Origin: an uncultured Saprospiraceae bacterium
Lineage (GTDB): Bacteria; Bacteroidota; Bacteroidia; Chitinophagales; Saprospiraceae
Assembly (NCBI GenBank): GCA_937961455.1
Contig: CALGNN010000023.1
Coordinates: forward strand, 1-40,076
Length of the DNA stretch: 40,076 bases
Direction: 5' to 3'
Below are positions 32,755 to 40,076 of this stretch, one piece after another (positions within the stretch are counted from its first letter, which is position 1; every line of letters starts with the position of its first letter). The position numbers and the translations under genes were made by a program. A model generated the notes under the pieces. It was given only the letters and a program-made list of their open reading frames with translations. It had not been told where the DNA came from and did not search any database.

Positions 32755-34576
32755 TTGGGTCAATCTCTTTAGCTTTAGCAAGAAAATATTGTGCCTTTTC
32801 TTCATTTCCTAATATCTGGTAAGCGGTTCTGAGGTTATTGAGTAAATTAAGATCTTTTGGCTGCAATTGTAGTGCTTGTTCAAAATATGCGATTGCTTGA
32901 TTTTGATTTCCTGAAACTCCATTTGCCACACCTAATAAACGTAAAGTCTCAAAGTCTTGTGGTAAATAATCTTTAGCTTTTTCGAGATATTGAATGGACT
33001 TATTTAAATCACCCTTTATTTCCCCATGATATTTTCCACCTTCTCTGTAAGCAATACCTAAATTCTTACTTGCCTCTTCATAGGAGCCATCTAGATTTAA
33101 TGCATTTTGATAACTAAATATTGCTTTATCAAATTCTTCTAAATAAAAATGACTATTCCCTTTTAGCAAATGTGCGTTTTTATAATTTGGATGAATCTCA
33201 ATGGCTCTATCTAGATAATTAACGGACTGAAGCAACATTTCATTTTTCTTGCTTGCAAATTCTGGTAAGATGGCTTTTGTTCCCAAATCTCCGCCTGCAG
33301 CATTTAAGGCTTTAGCGCTATTATTAGACACCTTTACATCTGTGGTAAATAAGCTTAGATTGTCTTTCCAGACTACATTTCTAGTAATGGTCTTATAACT
33401 ATATAATAAACAAATAACGGCTATCAAGCTAAAAAATATCTTTCGATTTGAAAGCAAGCGCTGACCATAAAAGGCTATAGCCAAACAAAATGCTATGGAA
33501 GGTCCAAATAAAAATCGCTCTGATAAATTTGTGCCCACAGGAAATAAAATATTCGCAACCAAAGAAATGCCCCCAAGAAAAAATAAAATACAATACGAGC
33601 CTAAGTCTTTCTTTCTAATTCCTAATAATGCCCAAACAAGCATAGCTCCATAAACCATAAAGCTTAAGATGACCTGCCAATTGGAAATACTCCTTACCGA
33701 TATTTGTGCGGGGTAATAATCATGTGTAAGTGGGTGTGGAAATATTAATAGGCCGATATATTTTAATAAGCAATAAAAAATGGAAGCCATCTTTTCTGCC
33801 CCTGTGTAGAATAAGTATTTGCCATCAACTACTTTAATAAAGGGATTGTTCATCATTTCTGAAGGCGGTTCGCCTCCAAATTCAAAACCAATGACAGCCG
33901 TTCTAACTATAATAAACAAAACTGCTGCAATAAACATTGGAATCATTCGAATTAAAAAGTCTTTAATTTTTAGCTTACTAAAAAAGTAAAAACTCAATAC
34001 GCCTATTGGTAGAAAAGTAAACGCATTTTCCTTTGACATACAAGCCAGAAAAAACAATACTCCAGAGCTTATGAGATTTTTCCAATTGCAATGATCTTTC
34101 ATAATAACGATCAAAGAAGCTAAGGACAAAAGCAAAGCTAATATTTCATCTCGCCCCTTAATATTTGCAACCGCTTCTGTATGAATAGGGTGTGCAATAA
34201 ATAACAAGGAAGCCGCAAAGGCAATTATAACATGATGCTTTTTAAATCTAGGTCTTAAAAGGTGTTTCAAAAACTGAAAAACGACCAAAGACAAAGCTGC
34301 ATACCAGAGAATATTAAATAGATGCATCCATCTTGGGTGATCACCAAAAATTTGTTTTTCAATAGCAAACTGTACTTGAGTGAGTGGCCTATATCTGCCT
34401 CCAGAAACTAGATTTTTTTCCTCCTTAAAAAATCCATAAAAAGTATCATGAGATAATATACCTGGAATGCCCTTTATACCTTCTTGAGTAAACATATTAT
34501 CAGTAATTACAATGGCATCATCCAAGGTATAATCATGATTAAGCGTATTGATATAAAGCAAGACAGATAAGCCCAC
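32741..34576 (-). CDS. TMTC-like multi-pass membrane protein with TPR repeats
   Basis: This 611-residue protein (from GTG 34576) has about ten hydrophobic helices (about 1-395). A DUF1736-like region is embedded there, and four or five TPR units follow at about 440-605 (AHLLKGNSHFYLEEFDKAIF, IAYFEQALQLQPKDLNLLNN). The N-terminal motif NHDYTLDDAIVITDN resembles the acidic signature of GT-C glycosyltransferases such as TMTC O-mannosyltransferases. Glycosylation of exported proteins is an inference. The frame stays open upstream to 34657 and encodes a lysine-rich stretch plus the missing half of the first membrane helix. However, it contains no ATG, GTG or TTG before 34576, so the true start may be ATT at 34654. 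It overlaps the downstream gene by 14 bp. Confidence 0.85.
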   Translation of the reverse strand: MGLSVLLYINTLNHDYTLDDAIVITDNMFTQEGIKGIPGILSHDTFYGFFKEEKNLVSGGRYRPLTQVQFAIEKQIFGDHPRWMHLFNILWYAALSLVVFQFLKHLLRPRFKKHHVIIAFAASLLFIAHPIHTEAVANIKGRDEILALLLSLASLIVIMKDHCNWKNLISSGVLFFLACMSKENAFTFLPIGVLSFYFFSKLKIKDFLIRMIPMFIAAVLFIIVRTAVIGFEFGGEPPSEMMNNPFIKVVDGKYLFYTGAEKMASIFYCLLKYIGLLIFPHPLTHDYYPAQISVRSISNWQVILSFMVYGAMLVWALLGIRKKDLGSYCILFFLGGISLVANILFPVGTNLSERFLFGPSIAFCLAIAFYGQRLLSNRKIFFSLIAVICLLYSYKTITRNVVWKDNLSLFTTDVKVSNNSAKALNAAGGDLGTKAILPEFASKKNEMLLQSVNYLDRAIEIHPNYKNAHLLKGNSHFYLEEFDKAIFSYQNALNLDGSYEEASKNLGIAYREGGKYHGEIKGDLNKSIQYLEKAKDYLPQDFETLRLLGVANGVSGNQNQAIAYFEQALQLQPKDLNLLNNLRTAYQILGNEEKAQYFLAKAKEIDPNAGN

Positions 34577-34799
34577 TAATATTCCAAATATTACAGTATC
34601 CGATAAAAAAGGTATCGGTTTGGCACCAGATTTATTTTTCGCTTTCTTTTTAATTTGCTAACACTTTTAAGGTTTGTGAAATTAGTCAAATTTGAACTTA
34701 ATAAAGAGTTTTAGACGCTGCTAAGCTGTTAATACAAGGTCAAACTCTAATCCATCAATTGCTTTTTATTATATTGATGTTTCATATACTTTATATCAA

Positions 34800-36512
34800 A
34801 TGAAAATGAAACTAAGTAAGCACATTCTTATTTTGTCGCTGTTGGTTTTGTCCTCGCTTTCAATGCTTCATAGCCAGACTATTGAAGAAACGATTAGACC
34901 TGTGACAAATGCGATTGCGATAGAGAATGCAACCATTATTAGCAAGCCCGGAATGAGCACAAATAATGCTAACATCGTAATTAAAAACGGTATAATAAAA
35001 TCCGTTGGTGCAAATGCTAGAATACCTAAAAACGCAAAAAAATTAAAAGGAGATTCACTCTATGTATATCCTGGATTTATTGATGCCTTAGGCCATATAG
35101 CCATTCCTAAAGCTAAAGAAGAGGAGAATAAGGATCGACCTAAGAGTCCTGGCATGGCTACCCATAAACAGGCGGGTATAACTCCTGAGCTTAAAGCTTC
35201 CACAATCATTAATGCAAATGATAAAACTGTTGCGGAGTGGAGAAAGATGGGTTTTACCTCAGCACATACAGTTCCCAAAGGTAAAATGCTTCCTGGTACT
35301 GGAGCTTTGATTTTATTAAAAGGAAGTACAGCAGAAGAGATGTTGGTATCAGATGCTAGTTCTTTATATGCGCAGCTCCAAGGATCAGGTAGAGGCGCTG
35401 CGCCAGCTACGGTAATTGGTGTCATTTACAAGTACAAAGAATTGTATCGACAAGCTACGCAAGCTAAAAATCATGAATCCATGTTTAGCAGAAATAGTGT
35501 TGGTGCAAAAAGACCTGTATACGATAAAGCATTAAAAGCTTTCTATCCTGTAATCGATCGAAAATATCCAGTCTATTTCAAAGCAAATAAATCTTTGGAT
35601 ATTCATCGGGTATTACAAATGCAAAAAGAATTAGGCTTCCCACTAGTACTAACTGGAGTCAAAGATGGCGCAGCTGTATCATCGAAAATAAAAAGTGCCA
35701 ATGCCTCAGTCTTATTATCAACAGACCTTCCAAAAGCTGTGGAAGAAAAAAAGGAAGATGATAAAAAGGAAAAAGAAGAAGAAATAAGTGAAGAGACAAA
35801 GGCCATGACTGCAAGAAAAAATGAAGCCATCAAAAATGCAGAATCTCAATTTCTTCAATTTAATCAGCAAGGTATCAAAACGGCTTTTACCAGTGCAGAT
35901 GCAAAATCTAAAGAATTTTTTGGCAATTTAAAAAGGATGAAAGATGCTGGAGCCACAGACGATATGATTTTAGCCGCACTTACCACAACACCTGCCGAAT
36001 TGCTTGGAGTTTCAAATTTGATGGGATCATTAGATAATGGAAAAATGGGAAACCTGGTTGTTTTAAATAAGCCCATGCTTGAGAAAGGAGCTCAAATAAA
36101 ATATGTCATCATTGAAGGTGAATTATTTGAATATGAGATTAAACAAAAGAAAGCTAAAAAGAAAGGTGATGGTGAAGAAGTATCTTCTGAAGCCTTAAAA
36201 GTTTTATTAGGTGATTGGGAGTATACCATTGACACGCCTGATCAAGTAAGAAAAGGAGGATTAAATTTTTCTGGCTCCCCAGATGAAATTATTGGAGTCA
36301 TCAGCAGTGATGACATGGGAGGAGATACGGAGTTAGAAAATGTCTCTTTTTCCAATAATGAAATAAGTTTCAATTTTGACATTGAGATGGGACCAAATAC
36401 TGCCACATTGGAAGTTGAAGCCACCGTCGATGGCGAAGACATGACAGGAAATATGACAGTTGGAGAATTTGGAACCTTTCCTTTTTCAGCTACTAAAGTT
36501 TCACCTGAATAA
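34800..36512 (+). CDS. Exported amidohydrolase-fold protein lacking metal ligands (triad member 1)
   Basis: This 570-residue protein has a signal peptide (ILILSLLVLSSLSML) and an amidohydrolase-type fold. The usual N-terminal beta sandwich ends with YPGFIDALGH, where the metal-binding HxH is replaced (only His99 remains). Later ligand positions are also lost: VYFKANKSL, LVLTGVKDG, and TSADAKS, which does keep an aspartate. A highly charged lysine/glutamate insert occurs at about 314-335. About 470-570 is an extra beta-rich domain (LLGDWEYTIDTP ... FGTFPFSATKV). It heads an operon of three related genes (12 bp to the next). It is probably non-catalytic or has a changed mechanism, perhaps binding a partner. 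MKMK at 34800 is chosen; a second ATG follows two codons later. Confidence 0.85.
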   Translation: MKMKLSKHILILSLLVLSSLSMLHSQTIEETIRPVTNAIAIENATIISKPGMSTNNANIVIKNGIIKSVGANARIPKNAKKLKGDSLYVYPGFIDALGHIAIPKAKEEENKDRPKSPGMATHKQAGITPELKASTIINANDKTVAEWRKMGFTSAHTVPKGKMLPGTGALILLKGSTAEEMLVSDASSLYAQLQGSGRGAAPATVIGVIYKYKELYRQATQAKNHESMFSRNSVGAKRPVYDKALKAFYPVIDRKYPVYFKANKSLDIHRVLQMQKELGFPLVLTGVKDGAAVSSKIKSANASVLLSTDLPKAVEEKKEDDKKEKEEEISEETKAMTARKNEAIKNAESQFLQFNQQGIKTAFTSADAKSKEFFGNLKRMKDAGATDDMILAALTTTPAELLGVSNLMGSLDNGKMGNLVVLNKPMLEKGAQIKYVIIEGELFEYEIKQKKAKKKGDGEEVSSEALKVLLGDWEYTIDTPDQVRKGGLNFSGSPDEIIGVISSDDMGGDTELENVSFSNNEISFNFDIEMGPNTATLEVEATVDGEDMTGNMTVGEFGTFPFSATKVSPE

Positions 36513-36524
36513 TTAAAAGTAAAC

Positions 36525-37880
36525 ATGAAAAAATATATCATTATAATAAGCCTCCTGATTCCTATCGCTCTTTTTAGTCAGCAGATAGAAAAGGGAAGTA
36601 TGTTAATAAAAAATGGAACCATACTTACCGTTACCAAGGGAACCATTGATAAAGGAGATATTCTTATCAAAGATGGTAAGATTCATAAAATTGGCCGAGA
36701 TCTAAAAGCTACTTCCGATATGGAAATCATTGATGCAAGTGGCATGTTTGTCATGCCTGGTATTATTGATGCTCATTCTCATCTCGGAATTGATGCAGTA
36801 AATGAAGCAACAAGTCCTGTGACTGCAGAAGTATTTGTAGGTGACGCACTCAACCCTTTTGACATAGGCATATACCGAGCTCTGGCAGGAGGGTGTACAA
36901 CATCACACGCTATGCATGGTTCAGCCAATGCCATTGGAGGACAATGTGAAACCATCAAACATAGATGGGGCACGGAAGATCCAGAGGTATTACGAATGAA
37001 AGATGCACCACGAACCATAAAATTTGCTTTGGGCGAGAATCCTATGAGAGTGCATGGAGAAGGTAGTGGAATCCAACCTGCAACAAGAATGGGAATCGAA
37101 CAAGTATTTAGAAAAGCTTTTTCTGAGGCGAAACAATATAAAGCGGAAAAGGCAGCGATGATTAATGGCGTTGGTCCATTGTATAATGAGCGGATGGAAG
37201 TACTTTCTGATATTTTAGATGGTAAGATTATCATCCATTGTCATAGCTATCGTGCAGACGAAATCGTCATGTTGATGAATGTACTTAAAGATTTTGGTGT
37301 AAATAAAATTTGTTTTCAACATGTTAATGAAGGATTCAAAATTGCACCTGAGTTAGCAGAATTTGGTGCAAGTGCTTCTGTGTTTGCAGATTGGTGGGCC
37401 TACAAATTCGAAGTGTATTACTCCACGGCTTACAATGCTGCCATACTTCAAAGAAATGGTGTGATTACATCCATTAATTCAGATAGTAGAGAATTGATTA
37501 GACATTTGTATCACGAAGCAGCAAAGTCTCAAAAATATGGAGGGCTTTCTGATGACGAAGCATTGGCACTTATAACATTAAACCCAGCTAAGCAATTGGG
37601 CATCGACAATCGTGTGGGTTCGATAGAAGAAGGCAAGGATGGAGACATTGCCATTTTTAATGTCCATCCACTTTCTGTATATGCTATTCCACAATATACT
37701 ATAGTAGACGGCGTGGTAAGATTTAATATCAATGAAGATCCAGATGACATGAGACTATATGTTGATCCAAATGAGGATATTCAAACATATCACTATGAAG
37801 CTGGACATGGGCATGATCACGATCATGATGGTTGTATGCAAGACGTTTTTGAAACGGGATTATTCGAGGAAAAACACTAA
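36525..37880 (+). CDS. Exported metal-dependent amidohydrolase (triad member 2)
   Basis: This 451-residue protein has a signal peptide (MKKYIIIISLLIPIALFS) and a complete amidohydrolase site: His84 and His86 in PGIIDAHSHLG, His238/His240 in IIHCHSYRADE, His266 in CFQHVNEG and Asp320 in NSDSRE. It resembles imidazolonepropionase/prolidase-like members of the superfamily, which hydrolyse C-N bonds in cyclic or peptide substrates; the substrate is unknown. The C-terminus carries a histidine/aspartate-rich tail (GHGHDHDHDGC, about 428-438), a likely metal-handling stretch. It sits between two paralogues that have lost these ligands, 12 bp after the first and 9 bp before the third. Confidence 0.92.
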   Translation: MKKYIIIISLLIPIALFSQQIEKGSMLIKNGTILTVTKGTIDKGDILIKDGKIHKIGRDLKATSDMEIIDASGMFVMPGIIDAHSHLGIDAVNEATSPVTAEVFVGDALNPFDIGIYRALAGGCTTSHAMHGSANAIGGQCETIKHRWGTEDPEVLRMKDAPRTIKFALGENPMRVHGEGSGIQPATRMGIEQVFRKAFSEAKQYKAEKAAMINGVGPLYNERMEVLSDILDGKIIIHCHSYRADEIVMLMNVLKDFGVNKICFQHVNEGFKIAPELAEFGASASVFADWWAYKFEVYYSTAYNAAILQRNGVITSINSDSRELIRHLYHEAAKSQKYGGLSDDEALALITLNPAKQLGIDNRVGSIEEGKDGDIAIFNVHPLSVYAIPQYTIVDGVVRFNINEDPDDMRLYVDPNEDIQTYHYEAGHGHDHDHDGCMQDVFETGLFEEKH

Positions 37881-37889
37881 TAAGAACTT

Positions 37890-39179
37890 ATGAAAAATCT
37901 AATATATATCCTTTTGCTTTTGTGTGTTTCAATTAGCTTAAACGCACAGCAAATAGGCAAATCAACTTATGGTGCCTTTGCATTAACCAATGCAAAAATT
38001 GTAACATTTAATAATGGTGTAGTAGAAGGTACTTTAATGATCAATGATGGAAGAATCACTTCAGTTGGTGCAGATATCAATATACCTTCTGATGCTACAG
38101 TAATTGATTGTGAAGGAAAATTTATTTATCCTGGAATGATCGATGCTGGCACTACCTTGGGACTTAATGAAATTGGTGCTGTATCACTTACACAGGATGC
38201 CAATGAAATAGGAGACCTTACACCGCACATGGAAGCATTGACCGCAGTGAACCCCAATTCAGTATTAATTCCTGTAACAAGGGTTAATGGTGTGACTACG
38301 GTTTTAACCAATCCTACTGGAGGCAGATTTCCTGGAAGAGCTGCTTTAATAAATCTACATGGTTATACTCCGCAACAAATGTATGCAGGCTTCAAAGGAC
38401 AAACAATGAATTTTCCAAGCAGTGGAAGAAGAGGCAGGTGGGACCGCAGAAGTGATGAAGATCGCAAAAAGCAAGAGGAAAAAAATCTAAAGTCTCTTAA
38501 GACAGTTTGGGATCAATTACAATTGTACCAACAAGTAAAAAACAATTTAGAAAGTGGTGACCGCTTAAACTACAATCCAGAATTAGAAGCCTTACTTCCT
38601 GTATATGAAGGGAAAGAAAAACTTATCATCAATGTAAATAAAAAGGCTGATATTCTCTCTGCTATTAAGTGGGTGCAAGACCATAAGGTCGATGCGATCT
38701 TTGCTGGAGTTGCAGATGGATGGAGGGTGGCCGATGAGCTAGCCGAAGCAAATATTCCTGTGATTACAGGACCTGTTTTAAACTACCCTTCTAAAAATTC
38801 TGATAAATATGATCGCCCCTATGCGAATGCAGGACTCATGCACAAGGCAGGTGTTAAGGTGGCTATCAGAACTAATGAAACAGAAAATGTAAGAAACCTT
38901 CCTTTCAATGCAGGATTTGCTGCAGCTTACGGTCTGGGTAAAGAACAAGCCTTAAAAGCAGTTACCATTGTCCCTGCAGAAATTTTTGGAATGGACAAAG
39001 AGATCGGAAGTATTGAAGTCGGAAAACAAGCCAATATATTTGTATGTGATGGTGACCCTTTCGAAACAAAAACTACGATTACACATTTATTCATCAATGG
39101 TTGGAATGTACCAATGGAAAGTAGACATACTTATTTATATGATGAATTTTTGGATAGAAGCCCCGGCTTAAAAAATTAA
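37890..39179 (+). CDS. Exported amidohydrolase-fold protein lacking metal ligands (triad member 3)
   Basis: This 429-residue protein has a signal peptide (LIYILLLLCVSISLNA). The amidohydrolase N-terminal pattern YPGMIDAGTTLG has AGTTL in place of the metal-binding AHxH. Corresponding downstream positions read IINVNKKAD, IFAGVADG and AIRTNETEN, so the histidines and the aspartate are gone. The rest of the fold is kept, including the C-terminal AVTIVPAEIFGMD ... GSIEVGKQANIFVCDGDP typical of the family. It is the last gene of the operon; a strong terminator lies 43 bp after its stop. It is presumably a structural or regulatory partner of the middle enzyme, though an unrelated binding role is possible. 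Confidence 0.88.
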   Translation: MKNLIYILLLLCVSISLNAQQIGKSTYGAFALTNAKIVTFNNGVVEGTLMINDGRITSVGADINIPSDATVIDCEGKFIYPGMIDAGTTLGLNEIGAVSLTQDANEIGDLTPHMEALTAVNPNSVLIPVTRVNGVTTVLTNPTGGRFPGRAALINLHGYTPQQMYAGFKGQTMNFPSSGRRGRWDRRSDEDRKKQEEKNLKSLKTVWDQLQLYQQVKNNLESGDRLNYNPELEALLPVYEGKEKLIINVNKKADILSAIKWVQDHKVDAIFAGVADGWRVADELAEANIPVITGPVLNYPSKNSDKYDRPYANAGLMHKAGVKVAIRTNETENVRNLPFNAGFAAAYGLGKEQALKAVTIVPAEIFGMDKEIGSIEVGKQANIFVCDGDPFETKTTITHLFINGWNVPMESRHTYLYDEFLDRSPGLKN

Positions 39180-39222
39180 ATGAAAAGATTTTAGGATCAT
39201 ATTCTTAAGCTTTCAAAGAAAT

Positions 39223-39269
39223 AAGATCAAGTCGGTAAGGCCCATTTACTGACTTGATCTTTTTTTTTT
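39223..39269 (+). terminator. Rho-independent terminator of the amidohydrolase operon
   Basis: AAGATCAAGTCGGTA (39223-39237) pairs with TACTGACTTGATCTT (39247-39261) in a 15-bp stem with one G-U pair and a 9-nt loop. An uninterrupted run of nine T (39261-39269) follows. It is one of the strongest terminators in the window. Confidence 0.93.
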
Positions 39270-39368
39270 GATTCTTTTCAATTGCCTTGATTATTATTTC
39301 AATTATAACTTCTAGGCAACAAATTTACTTGACTACCAATCTCTCGTATAGACCTAATCATTTATTCG

Positions 39369-40076
39369 ATGAGAACTCAAGATATTGTTTGTTGCATATT
39401 TCTAATTTTTATTTCGTCATTAGTTTGTGGGCAAGATATTTCAGGACCACAAAATTCATGTGTTAATAATTGTCATATTTATTTCATTCCTTCACCAACT
39501 GTTGGGCCATTCGTATGGTCTGTGGAAAATGGAATAGTTGCAGAAGAGGTATCTGAAACAAGTCTCGAAATTTGTTGGGAAAATGAAGCAGAGGGAAACA
39601 TTGTCGTGTATGATTTTTCAACGGCACCTGCTAGCACCTTAACATTGAACGTCCTAATAACAGAACTTCCAAAACCAAAGATCATTCTTCCCTTATACCC
39701 AGATTGCCATTCAAGACCAGATAGTACGGTGACCCAAGAAGATATTCAAGAACTCATTTGTTTAAGTGTATGTAATGGAAGTACTGTAAATTATTCTGCT
39801 CCAATGATAACTGATCATACTTACGATTGGCAAGTGACTGGTGGCTCACTGTTATCTTCTAGTAACAATCTTGCTGAAATTCAATGGGATGAATCAGGCC
39901 CTGCAAGCCTCCTTTTAATTGAAGAAAATGCTCTAGGTTGTGCAGACTCCATCCAGTACTGTATTACGATAGAAAAAAAATTAGACCTTAGTATTCAAAG
40001 TTCTACCGATGACCCGATATGTATTGGGCAATCCATTTATTTAACTGGAACAGGAACTGACTTAAATTACTTTGAA
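39369..40076 (+). CDS. N-terminal part of a large exported PKD-like protein
   Basis: From ATG 39369 the frame stays open to the right edge, giving 236 residues of an incomplete gene. A signal peptide is visible (IVCCIFLIFISSLVCG). Two or more Ig/PKD-like beta modules follow, with cysteines and aromatic residues at regular places (GPFVWSVENG ... LEICWENE; TYDWQVTGGSLLSS ... AEIQWDESGPASLLL), a pattern typical of long repetitive Bacteroidota adhesins and gliding-type surface proteins. A type IX sorting domain would be expected downstream, outside the window. It follows the terminator after the amidohydrolase operon and so is a separate unit. Confidence 0.82.
   Translation, partial: MRTQDIVCCIFLIFISSLVCGQDISGPQNSCVNNCHIYFIPSPTVGPFVWSVENGIVAEEVSETSLEICWENEAEGNIVVYDFSTAPASTLTLNVLITELPKPKIILPLYPDCHSRPDSTVTQEDIQELICLSVCNGSTVNYSAPMITDHTYDWQVTGGSLLSSSNNLAEIQWDESGPASLLLIEENALGCADSIQYCITIEKKLDLSIQSSTDDPICIGQSIYLTGTGTDLNYFE

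Noticed and set aside
34664-34694. Promoter for the amidohydrolase operon (TTTT, then CAAATTTG)
   Set aside because: The -7-like box matches at 7 of 8 positions, but the -33 is poor and it would give a leader of about 100 nt, so the support is too weak to list.
35060-35425. 121-codon open frame antisense to the first amidohydrolase-fold gene
   Set aside because: It is a shadow of the sense gene with no signal, motif or independent spacing.
36779-37234. 151-codon open frame antisense to the active amidohydrolase
   Set aside because: It lies wholly inside a strongly supported enzyme gene. Its composition (Ser/Pro/Cys-rich) is what the reverse strand of that gene gives, and it has no recognisable domain.

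Overview
The window reads as chromosomal DNA from a low-GC member of the Bacteroidota, most likely a Saprospiria-like (Lewinella/Saprospira-type) organism. The reasons are a type IX secretion (Por) sorting domain, a DUF4837 lipoprotein, a 'PFKVPEGYF'-type putative anti-sigma factor, secreted proteins rich in PKD, Calx-beta, thrombospondin-3 and SdrD-B-like modules, short UTRs without strong Shine-Dalgarno sequences, and several non-ATG starts. The genus is an inference. I see no insertion sequence, prophage, CRISPR array, rRNA or tRNA.

Left part (1-10.3 kb): the 3' end of an unrecognised + strand gene is followed by surface or secreted proteins. These are a 1001-residue tail-fibre-like repeat protein, a tandem pair of 409-residue Calx-beta/TSP3 proteins that are clear duplicates, a quinone oxidoreductase-like dehydrogenase, and a 947-residue multidomain exported protein whose leader carries three perfect palindromes in 49 bp.

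Middle part (10.4-25.9 kb): mostly housekeeping genes. They include tex, a BaiN/HI0933-type flavoprotein, a DUF4837 lipoprotein, an SRPBCC protein with a MoxR ATPase, a ligA-vanX-like pair, a LmrA/YxaF-type TetR regulator with a matching operator, a type IX-secreted CxxCH protein and a small acyltransferase. An ECF sigma / putative anti-sigma / Spy-CpxP-like cassette closed by a strong terminator follows, then an EamA transporter and a TPR protein.

Right part (25.9-34.6 kb): eight minus-strand genes lie almost end to end and look like one envelope-centred transcription unit. In transcription order they are a TMTC-like membrane/TPR protein, a GH3 plus serine-hydrolase fusion, a LolC/LolE-type permease, a small unknown protein, two cyclophilin lipoproteins (one with a PKD domain) and a polyphosphate glucokinase. 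Reading the other way, 34.8-39.2 kb is an operon of three exported amidohydrolase-fold proteins. Only the middle one keeps the metal ligands. A strong terminator ends it, and the window closes inside a large secreted PKD-like protein.

No wholly new system can be proved from sequence alone. The best candidates for follow-up are the amidohydrolase triad with two degenerate partners, the modular fibre-like protein with its bookend motifs, the duplicated Calx-beta pair with a strongly conserved tail, and the palindrome cluster upstream of the 947-residue secreted protein.
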